A stretch of DNA of 64,000 bases, taken from NCBI RefSeq assembly GCF_014698035.1, contig NZ_JACJSF010000012.1, forward strand, positions 97,937-161,936. Reading direction: 5' to 3'. The translations under genes and the position numbers were made by a program. Source of the DNA: Desmonostoc muscorum FACHB-395. Its GTDB lineage: Bacteria; Cyanobacteriota; Cyanobacteriia; Cyanobacteriales; Nostocaceae. Under the pieces are notes generated by a model that searched no databases, was not told the DNA's origin, and was given only the letters and a program-made list of their open reading frames with translations. This document shows, one piece after another, positions 19,019-27,599 of the stretch; the first letter of the stretch is position 1, and each line of letters opens with the position of its first letter.

Positions 19019-19321
19019 ATGAAAACTACTTCAGATTTAATTTCAGAATTTGAACAACTATTCAGACAAAAATTACAACTAAATAATTGTAAACTCAGAA
19101 AGAAAAGACAAGAGAATAATTATGAAATTATTACTCCAGCTAAAGACATTTTTTTGATGTATTGGTCTGAATTCCCAGAAGTTAGCTTAATATATCAGGC
19201 TGTAGGGGTACGAACTCAGCAGACTAGTGTTTATGAACGTGCTATCCGCTTGCACATTAGTTCTTGTTTGAGTAGTATTCAGGAAAATCCTACCTCTGAA
19301 ACACCATTATTGGTGAAATAA
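19019..19321 (+). CDS. Small hypothetical protein
   Basis: A 100-residue soluble product, MKTTSDLISEFEQLF to ETPLLVK, with a basic stretch (KLRKKRQENN) and no hydrophobic helix. No domain is recognised. It is followed by a possible terminator-like repeat (CTCGCCAGTT ... AACTGACGAGGGTTTTT, 19361-19397) before the next gene. It is unlike its neighbours in function, as far as can be seen. Confidence 0.55.
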   Translation: MKTTSDLISEFEQLFRQKLQLNNCKLRKKRQENNYEIITPAKDIFLMYWSEFPEVSLIYQAVGVRTQQTSVYERAIRLHISSCLSSIQENPTSETPLLVK

Positions 19322-19425
19322 ATAATACTTAGATAACCCACATAATATTTACTAAACTCTCGCCAGTTTTTGTAATATAACTGACGAGGGTTTTTCACCT
19401 AAAATCTGTTGATCGAGAGATAAAA

Positions 19426-19899
19426 ATGCAATCTGAAAAAAATCAAGATCCAGATCAGCTAGATTATAAAACCTTGTTAGCCAATGCAAAGCAAGCCTTA
19501 AAACTTGAATATCATAAATCAGCCGCTTTAGCGTCCCAACTGCAAACCATAAAAACTCAGTTAGAGCAAGTTCAGGCTGAAAACAAAACTCTCAGGGAAA
19601 GTGGTTATGAAGATGTAGTTAAGCACTTTGAGGCACGGACTCAAGCAGCAGAAGCACTCGCATTAAAAACAGAAGTACGCCAAAGATTCCTTGAAGCCAA
19701 TGGTTGCAAGGATGATGAGAGCTTTGATACTCTATGGGATAGCATTAAAAATAAGATTCAGATCCAAGACGGCGAAGTGAGAATCGTTGCTCCAAATGGT
19801 ACTCCCAAATTCACCTTAACGGGCAGCATGATGACTTTGAGGGATTTTATTCAATCCCTCAAAAAAGACCCAATCTCGGAAAAATTTTTCTTGAGCTAG
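19426..19899 (+). CDS. Coiled-coil hypothetical protein
   Basis: A 157-residue product. Residues about 15-60 form a heptad-rich helix (LEYHKSAALASQLQTIKTQL) and the next 40 residues are helical. A short beta-like tail (VRIVAPNGTPKFTLTG) and a final helix follow. The plan of a coiled coil followed by a small C-terminal cap resembles phage scaffold-like proteins. No phage genes surround it, so I do not make that call. It has no signal peptide or membrane helix. Confidence 0.6.
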   Translation: MQSEKNQDPDQLDYKTLLANAKQALKLEYHKSAALASQLQTIKTQLEQVQAENKTLRESGYEDVVKHFEARTQAAEALALKTEVRQRFLEANGCKDDESFDTLWDSIKNKIQIQDGEVRIVAPNGTPKFTLTGSMMTLRDFIQSLKKDPISEKFFLS

Positions 19900-19956
19900 A
19901 GAGCCAAATTAATCAAAGGCTTTCGCTATAAGTAGACTAAAAATTGTAGTAGAAAG

Positions 19957-20139
19957 CTATTCATCTTCGTCTCCTGGCGGTCTTTCGCTCTCGCTTTGTT
20001 GGGCGTTCCACTCCAAAATAATGCGTTCCAACATCTCAGACTGCGTACAGCTATTAACATCCGCGTACATTTTAATCAACTGCCTCACTTCAGGACTAAT
20101 GTGGCGGATCTCTAGTTGGTTATTTTGTAGCATGTCCAT
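19957..20139 (-). CDS. Small ribbon-helix-helix-like protein
   Basis: A 60-residue product. The core IRHISPEVRQLIKMYADVNS followed by CTQSEMLERIILEW fits a short beta strand and two helices, as in MetJ/Arc-type DNA-binding proteins. The tail is acidic (ESERPPGDEDE). Such proteins are often antitoxins or small regulators. No toxin-like partner is adjacent. The assignment rests on pattern only. Confidence 0.55.
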   Translation of the reverse strand: MDMLQNNQLEIRHISPEVRQLIKMYADVNSCTQSEMLERIILEWNAQQSESERPPGDEDE

Positions 20140-20248
20140 TAACTTTTAGTGTCTATTACATTATGTTGAACCATTAAACTATGTCTGTTGCAATAAATTT
20201 TGTTAATGGCGATCTCTCTTTGTCGCCTGCTATGTGTTTTAGAATCCT

Positions 20249-23200
20249 TTAACCAGGAGGGGCTGCTTCTTCAAAGGGACGGATAATTGCAGGGGGTGGC
20301 GTAACTTCTGGTTTAAAAATTCCCTGTAAGGCTTGTTCTAAGGTTTGGGCCATGACAATCCGGTTTTCGTAAGCCACAACTACCCGCACCAGAGTTGGCA
20401 GACTATTCTGTGTGGCTTCTAAATAGATTGGCTCGACATAAAGCAGCGATTGCTCAATGGGAATTACTAATAGATTGCCTTGAATAGCTTTCGACCCTTG
20501 GCGATTCCACAGGGAAATTTGCTGAGAAATTACCGGGTCTTGGTTGATCCGCGCCTCGATTTGCTCTGTACCATAGACCAGCCTTTCTTTTGGAAAAGTA
20601 TATAACAATAACTTACCGTAATTAACACCATCCGATCGCGCGGCTAACCAAGCGATTAAATTAGTCCGTTGTCTAGGAGTATAGGGTAGAAACAGAATAA
20701 ACTCTTCTGTACGAGAGGTTGCGCCAACAACAGGTGCAGTGGGTAGACTAGTAATCAAATAGTATGGCTCTACCGGACGAGTTTCACTGCCATAGATTTC
20801 ATTAGGAATCTGCCACTGGTCTTCCCGATTGTAAAATACCTGGGGATCGGTCATGTGATAGGTCATCAACCGCTCAGATTGAATTTTGAAAAAATCCACC
20901 GGATAGCGGGTATGACTGCGGAGATTAACAGGCATTGTACTGAGCGGTTTAAACATTTGGGGAAATATCCCCGACCAAGTGGCAATGATTGGGTCGCTGG
21001 GATCGGCAATATAAAAATTGACAGTACCGTTGTAGGCATCAATTACTACTTTGATAGAATTGCGAATGTAGTTGATCCCATCGCTGCCAGTATCTGAATA
21101 AGGATAGCGATCGCTCGTCGTGTAGGCATCAATAATCCAGTAAAGATAACTGGGATTACTGGGGAAATCTTCATTAGCAGCAGCAGCTACTAAATAGGGA
21201 TCGCTGTCAAATTTCAAAAAAGGTGCGATCGCTTGAATTCTTTGCTTGACATTTCGCCGCAGTAGCAATTTTGTCTCTGGTAAAAAGTCCTGCGTCAGCA
21301 CCATCTGCCAATCTTTCAAATGCATGGCAAATAACCACCGTCGCCATGCTGAACCGATTTCAATGCCACCTAGACCCTCGTAAGAGTTGTAAACATTATC
21401 ACTACCACTAGGGTAATCTAACTCTCTAACTCTTGTGCCAGTCATTACGTAGGTATTGTCTATTTCACCGTAATAGATTCGGGGTTGCCCAATGGGAATA
21501 CTTTCGCGAATGGCTGGACTGGAAGTTGTGAGGGCGCTACTATTACCACTAATATCTTTGACAAAATATTCTGGTAGACCACCCGGCCCAACTGTATTAA
21601 CTGGGCTAACAGTAAACCCGAAACCGTGGGTATAAATTAAATGGCGGTTAACCCATGTTTGAGCTTCCTGTGGTACGCCAGTGTAGTCTAATTCTCGTGC
21701 GGCAATCAGTACCTGCCGCCGTTCTGTTGCTTCATCCGCTTCCTGCTTCGGTTCTGATGACTTTTGGGGCGCTGATGGTCGAGGTGAAGTTACATCTGTT
21801 TTTAGAGTATACCGATCAATATCGGCATCAGGGAACCGATAATACGGCCGAATTTGTTGCAGTTGACGGTTAGTTTCTAACAGTGGTCGCTGATCCCAAA
21901 GGCGGATATTCCGAATTGTCAAGTCATTCTTTTGAATATCAGCTTCAGTCAGTGTTCCTTGAGGGTTGAAGCCTGTGGAATCGATCGCTTCTAAATCGAA
22001 CGCTTGACGAGTCAAGGCGATAGTCCGTTGAATGTAGGGTTGCTCTCGCTGCAACTCATTAGGTTGGACAATTAAATATTGCACTACCGTTGGTAAAACA
22101 ACGCCAGCCGCTACAACTAATACTAAATAAATCCCCAACCCGTAAAATACCAAGGAACGATACCGAGATTTGGGTTTCCAGAAAAACGTTCGCCAAAGTA
22201 GGTAAAAGGCGATCGCTACTGCCACAACACACAATATGGTATAAGCTGGCAACTGGGCTGTCACATCTGTATAGCTAGCACCATAACTTACACCACGGCT
22301 AGAATACACAAGTTCATAGCGACTTTGCCAATAACTCAAAGCCACTACCAACATTAATAAACCACCCATACCGAATAAATGACGCTGCTGCTGAGGCGAA
22401 AAACCAGGGAAAATCCCCTGACTTAAACTATCCGCCGACAAAAGATAAGTAAGGGTAACGGCGACGAAACCATACAAACATAATCCCATCAGCCAGAGTT
22501 CTAGCAGTTCCCAAAGGGGTAAAGAAAATATGTAAAAGCTGATATCTCGACCAAATAAAGGGTCAGTGCTGTTGAAAGGGGTGGGGTGGAAATATTGCAG
22601 CACCTTTGGCCAGTGTTGGAATAGGATGAATGCAAAAATGGGACTGAGTATAACCGCGATCGCAGTAAGTAAAAATTGGGGATAGATTAGAATTGCGATC
22701 GCTACTCCCCCAATTAAACCGAGATACCAAACTTGAGAGAAAATCTGCCTCAAAAGTTGCCAGATTGTCTCTGGTCGAAATAGGGCGGGAATGGGTAGAC
22801 TAGCCGGATTAACTGGAGAATGCCAGTAAGAAAGAACAATTTGACCATAGTGAACCAACATCACCCCGATCAACAAGCTCAATATCAGGGTTAGGGGTAA
22901 TAACCCGCGCAATCTCAATTTTTTAAAGCGTTGCGGTGTAAGTAGCCGGCTTTCGTCGCGTCTTGAATAATGAGGGCTGAGAAAATTTGTTAATTCACTC
23001 GTGAGTTTTGCTTCCTCATGCTTAACTTCCTCAATCTTCAGAGACTGGGAATATTTTAGCCGTTGTGCTAAACCCAGATTTAGCAGTAGATAGACAGCAG
23101 TTATCCCAGCTACTGCTACCCACAAAACACCACGAGTCATCACCCTCAACAAAAATACCTGGAGGTAGCCGACTTCCTGAAACCAAAAAATCTCTGCTCC

Positions 23201-23278
23201 GATGCGGGAACCGAGATCCAACAGTAACCCCAGCCCCAAGAATAAAATTAATAGTCTAAAGCCCCATTTCCAGATCAT
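20249..23278 (-). CDS. UPF0182 family large membrane protein
   Basis: A 1009-residue product of the usual length for the UPF0182/COG1615 family. The first 390 residues hold about seven membrane helices, starting [15 protein letters not shown]. The rest is a large extracytoplasmic region with family-typical stretches such as [52 protein letters not shown] and [20 protein letters not shown]. The function is not established for the family. The gene stands alone on the minus strand. HIP1 octamers occur inside it, so it is resident DNA. Confidence 0.92.
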   Translation of the reverse strand: MIWKWGFRLLILFLGLGLLLDLGSRIGAEIFWFQEVGYLQVFLLRVMTRGVLWVAVAGITAVYLLLNLGLAQRLKYSQSLKIEEVKHEEAKLTSELTNFLSPHYSRRDESRLLTPQRFKKLRLRGLLPLTLILSLLIGVMLVHYGQIVLSYWHSPVNPASLPIPALFRPETIWQLLRQIFSQVWYLGLIGGVAIAILIYPQFLLTAIAVILSPIFAFILFQHWPKVLQYFHPTPFNSTDPLFGRDISFYIFSLPLWELLELWLMGLCLYGFVAVTLTYLLSADSLSQGIFPGFSPQQQRHLFGMGGLLMLVVALSYWQSRYELVYSSRGVSYGASYTDVTAQLPAYTILCVVAVAIAFYLLWRTFFWKPKSRYRSLVFYGLGIYLVLVVAAGVVLPTVVQYLIVQPNELQREQPYIQRTIALTRQAFDLEAIDSTGFNPQGTLTEADIQKNDLTIRNIRLWDQRPLLETNRQLQQIRPYYRFPDADIDRYTLKTDVTSPRPSAPQKSSEPKQEADEATERRQVLIAARELDYTGVPQEAQTWVNRHLIYTHGFGFTVSPVNTVGPGGLPEYFVKDISGNSSALTTSSPAIRESIPIGQPRIYYGEIDNTYVMTGTRVRELDYPSGSDNVYNSYEGLGGIEIGSAWRRWLFAMHLKDWQMVLTQDFLPETKLLLRRNVKQRIQAIAPFLKFDSDPYLVAAAANEDFPSNPSYLYWIIDAYTTSDRYPYSDTGSDGINYIRNSIKVVIDAYNGTVNFYIADPSDPIIATWSGIFPQMFKPLSTMPVNLRSHTRYPVDFFKIQSERLMTYHMTDPQVFYNREDQWQIPNEIYGSETRPVEPYYLITSLPTAPVVGATSRTEEFILFLPYTPRQRTNLIAWLAARSDGVNYGKLLLYTFPKERLVYGTEQIEARINQDPVISQQISLWNRQGSKAIQGNLLVIPIEQSLLYVEPIYLEATQNSLPTLVRVVVAYENRIVMAQTLEQALQGIFKPEVTPPPAIIRPFEEAAPPG

Positions 23279-24038
23279 TCCTTGGCAGCCAAACTATCTG
23301 CATCAACGAAGGTATTTGATGCTTTCCCAAAAATTATTACTACTTTCCACGATAGCTGAATTCACCGACACCTTAAAATTTATATCCGAAATTCAAAGTT
23401 TAATTCACGCACTTTACAAAAAGATCATGTTGTGTATAAGGAAGCGGGCGTAAATAATTGTCGTTGTGATAAGGCAATAGGCAATAAGTATAAGGCTTTT
23501 AGCCTAGTTCATTTTTTTTAAACCCCTCTCCAAACCTCTCCCCGAAAGGTCGAGAGGCTTTGATTATTGCTCCCCTTCCCTACAAGGGAAGGGGTTGGGG
23601 GTTAGGTCTGAGAGAAAGTTGCACACGGCATATTCTTTGATAGGAAATACACTCAGGCGCTAGGAGTAATTCATGTAGATACAAAGGGGTGAGCCATTCC
23701 GATGAACGGCTTCTTTGGCATCAAGGAACTGGCATTAGCGTACCCCTGCGCGTAGGGCTTACCAATTGCACTTACAACAAATGTGATTTTTAAAATCATC
23801 CATATTTGGTATTTCCTATCAATGCGTAAGTATTATATTATGGTTCATTTTATGCAAATAAATTCTTCAAAAAATATCGCTTAAGCACAACTTTTTTCAA
23901 ATTATTTAAATTCTTCAATACCTGATGAGGTAAGGAAATTGGGGATATGTATAGGTTCTCAGTGAGATTAACTAAGAACAGAGATAATACTGCATGACTT
24001 AAGATGAATATATACTCCCATTCAAATGGATTCCCAGT
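23279..24038. repeat. Intergenic region with a CCTCTCC-type dispersed repeat
   Basis: No gene-like frame. The stretch at about 23516-23612 is a dispersed repeat made of ACCCCTCTCCAAACCTCTCC, a short GAGAGGC arm and CTTCCCTACAAGGGAAGGGG, which can fold into nested hairpins. A related fragment is at 13034-13085. A further small inverted pair, TACCCCTGCGCGTAGGG, lies near 23740. The region probably also holds the divergent promoters of UPF0182 and the kinase gene. Confidence 0.5.
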
Positions 24039-26102
24039 ATGCTCTGTTGTGTGAATCCCGATTGCCAAAAACCCCTAAATCCTGATAAAAATAACTATTG
24101 CCATAGTTGTAGAGCAGAATTAATACCCCTGCTGGGAGGTCGCTATCGTCCCACTCAGGTGTTATCAGATGAGGGCGGATTTGGTAGAACCTATTTAGCA
24201 GAAGATGTACATAAGCTGAATGAATGCTGTGTTGTTAAGCAATTTGCCCCAAAACTTCAGGGAACTGGGCCACTAACAAAGGCCATTGAACTATTTAAAC
24301 AAGAAGCAAGCCGACTACAAGAACTCGCCGAACATCCACAAATTCCAACTTTATTGGCTTATTTTGAGCAAAATGGCTATCTGTTTTTAGTGCAGCAATT
24401 TATCGATGGGCAAAACTTGCTTAAGGAATGGGAAAGGCGCGGAAACTATAGTGAAACACAGATTCGTGAACTTTTGCTAGATTTACTGCCCGTACTGAAG
24501 TTTACCCATGTGCGGGGAGTGATTCATCGGGATATCAAACCACAAAATATTATTCGTCGTCAAAGTGACGGGCGATTAGTGCTAATTGATTTTGGAGCCT
24601 CTAAGCAGCTGACAGCAACAGTGCAGACTAAAATGGGTACTGTTATTGGCTCACACGGTTACACTGCACTTGAACAGATGCAAGATGGCAAAGCTTACCC
24701 AGCCAGTGATTTATTCAGTTTGGGAGCGACTTGTTTTCATCTACTGACTGGGGTTCGCCCATCTCAACTGTGGATACAACAAGGCTATAGTTGGGTTGGG
24801 TCTTGGCGACAATATGTAATCAGTCCAGGTAGGGATGGGGTTTCTGTGTCTATAGAGTTGGGTGAAGTTTTGGATAAGCTGTTGCAACGAGATATCCAAA
24901 AGCGTTACCAATCGGCTGATGAAGTCATCGCTGACTTGACACCTGGGCTATCATCATTTTCACCACTGCCCGTAACTCTACTTACACCAACATTTGCGTC
25001 TACTCCAGCAAACAAAAGGCCAGTTTTAACAAAACTAAATAAGACATTAAAAAGTCAACTGCTGTTAATTTCTAGCATTGTGGTATTGGGATTGGGGGGA
25101 GTTTGGTATTTTCAGACTCGCCCCCATACAATGAGCGAATATTCTCCGTCTAATTCTCCGCCTACTTCTTTGCCTATTTCTGCGCCCTCAAAAAGCGATT
25201 TTCTACCCAAAGCCTTCAAAGGGCATTCCAGCGATGTGAATTCTGTAGCTTTTAGTCCTGATGGCACAACCCTTGGTAGCGCCAGTGATGATAAGACAAT
25301 CAAGCTATGGAATCTGGCCAGTGGAGAGGAAATCCACACTTTAGAAGGACATTCCAATTGGATTTGGACTGTAGCATTCAGTCCTGATAGTAAAACCCTT
25401 GCCAGTGGTAGTGCAGACAAGACGATTAAACTGTGGAATGTGGAGACAGGAAAGTTAGTCCGCACCTTAGAGGGAAATACCGACGGAGTTACTTCTGTAG
25501 CTTTCAGTCCTGATGGCAAAACTCTTGCCAGTGGTACTGCTAGTAAGGATATAAAAATCAAACTGTGGAATCTGGAGACAGGAAAGTTAATCCGCACTTT
25601 AGATGGACATACTGATGGTGTTCCATCTGTGGCTTTTAGTCCTGATGGCAAAACCCTAGCTAGTGGTAGTTGGGATAAGACAATTAAATTATGGAATCTA
25701 AATACAGGTAAGGAAATTCGCACTTTAAAAGGAAATGCAGATTCGATTCTTTCAGTTGCTTTTGCACCTGATGGCAAAACCCTAGCTAGTGGCAGTAAAG
25801 ATAAAACAATTAAATTGTGGAATCTAAATACAGGAAAGGAAATCCGCACTTTAAAGGGACATAAAGATAAGGTTAATTCTGTTGCCTTTTTGCCCAGTGG
25901 AACTCAAAATGACCTTACCCTTGTCAGTGGTAGCAGTGACAAGACAATTAAACTGTGGAATCCTTTGACAGGTAAGGAAATTCGCACTTTAGATACAGGT
26001 TCTGGATATATTTATGCGATCGCCATTAGCCCCGATGGAGAAACTATTGCTGGTGGTGGAAGTGGTGAAAATATTCTCAAGATTTGGCAGCCGATTCACT
26101 GA
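24039..26102 (+). CDS. Serine/threonine protein kinase with seven WD40 repeats
   Basis: A 687-residue product. An N-terminal zinc-ribbon-like segment has Cys4, Cys9, Cys21 and Cys24. The kinase domain spans about residues 34-305: glycine loop DEGGFGRTY, Lys67, catalytic HRDIKPQN (Asp165) and DFG at 184-186. A membrane helix lies at about 338-357, so the kinase should be inside. Seven WD40 units fill residues 394-687, each with a core like VAFSPDGKTLASGS and KTIKLWN, and form a complete propeller outside the membrane. The repeats are nearly identical at the DNA level. The ATG is at the first residue of the zinc segment. The substrate is unknown. Confidence 0.93.
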   Translation: MLCCVNPDCQKPLNPDKNNYCHSCRAELIPLLGGRYRPTQVLSDEGGFGRTYLAEDVHKLNECCVVKQFAPKLQGTGPLTKAIELFKQEASRLQELAEHPQIPTLLAYFEQNGYLFLVQQFIDGQNLLKEWERRGNYSETQIRELLLDLLPVLKFTHVRGVIHRDIKPQNIIRRQSDGRLVLIDFGASKQLTATVQTKMGTVIGSHGYTALEQMQDGKAYPASDLFSLGATCFHLLTGVRPSQLWIQQGYSWVGSWRQYVISPGRDGVSVSIELGEVLDKLLQRDIQKRYQSADEVIADLTPGLSSFSPLPVTLLTPTFASTPANKRPVLTKLNKTLKSQLLLISSIVVLGLGGVWYFQTRPHTMSEYSPSNSPPTSLPISAPSKSDFLPKAFKGHSSDVNSVAFSPDGTTLGSASDDKTIKLWNLASGEEIHTLEGHSNWIWTVAFSPDSKTLASGSADKTIKLWNVETGKLVRTLEGNTDGVTSVAFSPDGKTLASGTASKDIKIKLWNLETGKLIRTLDGHTDGVPSVAFSPDGKTLASGSWDKTIKLWNLNTGKEIRTLKGNADSILSVAFAPDGKTLASGSKDKTIKLWNLNTGKEIRTLKGHKDKVNSVAFLPSGTQNDLTLVSGSSDKTIKLWNPLTGKEIRTLDTGSGYIYAIAISPDGETIAGGGSGENILKIWQPIH

Positions 26103-26284
26103 AAAATGCAATGATTTTTACAGCAATTGATAGATAATGCAATACAAATTTTAGTATAAATATTAATTATGGGTATGCACATTTGCAGCATCAAATTACC
26201 ACACAAAAATGCCAAGTAAAATCTATAAAATCATCCTGCATTTATTAAGCCCACCACTGACCGGAATTATTGTATTTTCTGCCT

Positions 26285-26484
26285 TCAATTATCAACATCT
26301 GTCATCGCTGAAGAGGTAATTTTTTCTTCTGTAATTGAGCTGGTTTTAATGCGAGCGCTGACTTCATTATTGCCTAATTTAATAGGCTCGGTAATATAAT
26401 CTATACCAAAATGCTTATTTAATCGATTGCAAATGCAACTTTAAGCTGATTTATATTTGCAGCTAAAGATTGATGCTGGCGTTG
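26285..26484 (-). pseudogene. Possible decayed coding remnant
   Basis: Two adjoining frames look protein-like but do not connect. QHQSLAANINQLKVAF breaks at a frame change near 26435, and NRLNKHFGIDYITEPIKLG continues to a TGA at 26285. No start codon with a ribosome site is visible, and a stop lies just upstream. The encoded family is not recognised. It may be a real fragment or a chance open stretch. Confidence 0.25.
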
Positions 26485-26541
26485 TCAAAACTTAATATGC
26501 TTTAACTATTAGTTGTAGAAATTCAATTGAGGAATGTGATC

Positions 26542-26841
26542 GTGAAAAGCTTTAATGTCTCTAAAATTTTAGGAAGTACTGTTCTAGCTCTAAGTTTGGC
26601 TACCTTACCCACAGTTATGCCTGCTTCTGCTCAAACAACAACAGCCCCTGATGGTACTGTTACAAACACTACTACAGACCGCGCTGCTACCGATCGAAAT
26701 TATCGAGATGGGGATTGGGGTTTGTTGGGCTTGCTCGGTTTATTTGGTTTATTGGGTCGCAAGAACCGCAAAGCTGATGATAATGTAGCTTATCGTGATC
26801 CTAATGTGGTAGGTACTCCTGGCTCCCGTTCTAACTATTAA
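26542..26841 (+). CDS. WGxxGxxG-motif exported small protein
   Basis: Start GTG 26542 is preferred: TTGAGGAA lies about 9 nt upstream, and it gives a 99-residue protein starting MKSFNVSKILG. Further GTG and TTG codons lie up to 15 nt upstream. The signal peptide ends at MPASAQ. A Thr-rich mature region follows, then the C-terminal hydrophobic motif WGLLGLLGLFGLLGRKNRK. This tryptophan-glycine helix followed by basic residues is the WGxxGxxG sorting-like domain, known from sequence surveys but of uncertain processing. The last 22 residues extend beyond the motif. A terminator follows at 26891. Confidence 0.8.
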   Translation: MKSFNVSKILGSTVLALSLATLPTVMPASAQTTTAPDGTVTNTTTDRAATDRNYRDGDWGLLGLLGLFGLLGRKNRKADDNVAYRDPNVVGTPGSRSNY

Positions 26842-26890
26842 TAATAAGTTGCATTCTAATTTTGCGTAATTCTTAAAAATTATTATGGGT

Positions 26891-26917
26891 AAAGCCTGCT
26901 GATGCAGGCTTTGTTTG
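26891..26917 (+). terminator. Rho-independent-type terminator after the WGxxGxxG gene
   Basis: AAAGCCTGC (26891-26899) pairs exactly with GCAGGCTTT (26904-26912) across the loop TGAT. TGTTTGTATG follows. It lies 49 nt past the stop codon. Confidence 0.7.
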
Positions 26918-27071
26918 TATGTTTACATAACTCCAACCATTGGGGAGTAAGGACGTATCAAGTTTCCTTGGTTCAGTTGTTAATTAGGGATTTTTCAAAA
27001 ATAAAATTGGCGAACAAAACAGCACCATGACACTTCTAATTTTAGCCATTTTCGTGCAAACTTAGTAAAGT

Positions 27072-27318
27072 TATACCAATTTTTTATGAAGCTGCATATA
27101 ATTATATCCCCCCTAGCCCACGCCAGTCGCTCCACTACAGCGCTTCGCGCATCCTGCGGCGGGGGAGACCCCATCGCTTTTAGCGTCTCCCCTTGGGAGA
27201 AGACCGCGCTGGCTCCCCTTAATAAGGGGGGAACCGGAAAAACATCTATCAAAGTCCCCCTTTTTAAGGGGGATTTAGGGGGATCAAGATATATGGAACT
27301 TCACATTAAATTGGTATT
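27072..27318. mobile_element. MITE-like repeat with ~45-bp imperfect terminal inverted repeats
   Basis: The left end TATACCAATTTTTTATGAAG... and the right end, read on the other strand as AATACCAATTTAATGTGAAG, match over about 45 nt including the CATATA and CCCCCTA parts. The interior is GC-richer and non-coding. The right-hand 100 nt recur almost unchanged in opposite orientation at 63631-63733. There is no transposase, so it would have to be moved in trans. A 2-bp TA duplication is possible. Confidence 0.65.
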
Positions 27319-27351
27319 AGTTAGTGGTCATTAGTTATAATTTCAATAAAA

Positions 27352-27546
27352 ATGGAAGATTCAGTATTTATTATATTTCTTTCCTTTGGATTTCTTTGGG
27401 TTTTGATGGGAGTTGTAGGTTGGATTGCGTTTCTAAAATCTGAGGGTGAAGAAATTAAGTTTGGAAAATGGGGACTGATAGTTGCTATTCCAATCTTAAT
27501 TCCAATAATTTTTACTTTGATTATTGGTGTTCTTTATCATAGGTAA
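27352..27546 (+). CDS. Small two-helix membrane protein
   Basis: A 64-residue product, MEDSVFIIFLSFGFLW to IIGVLYHR. Two membrane helices, at about residues 5-27 and 40-60, are joined by the charged loop KSEGEEIKFGKWG. No family is recognised. It begins 34 nt after the MITE-like repeat, so its promoter may lie in or near the repeat. Confidence 0.5.
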   Translation: MEDSVFIIFLSFGFLWVLMGVVGWIAFLKSEGEEIKFGKWGLIVAIPILIPIIFTLIIGVLYHR

Positions 27547-27599
27547 AAACAGTAATTCTATCGTAATATTTATGTCAACCGCAGGTAAGCCTAAGTAGT

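Noticed and set aside
25112..25849. 245-codon minus-strand frame opposite the WD40 repeats
   Set aside because: A repetitive antisense shadow of the WD40 coding sequence.
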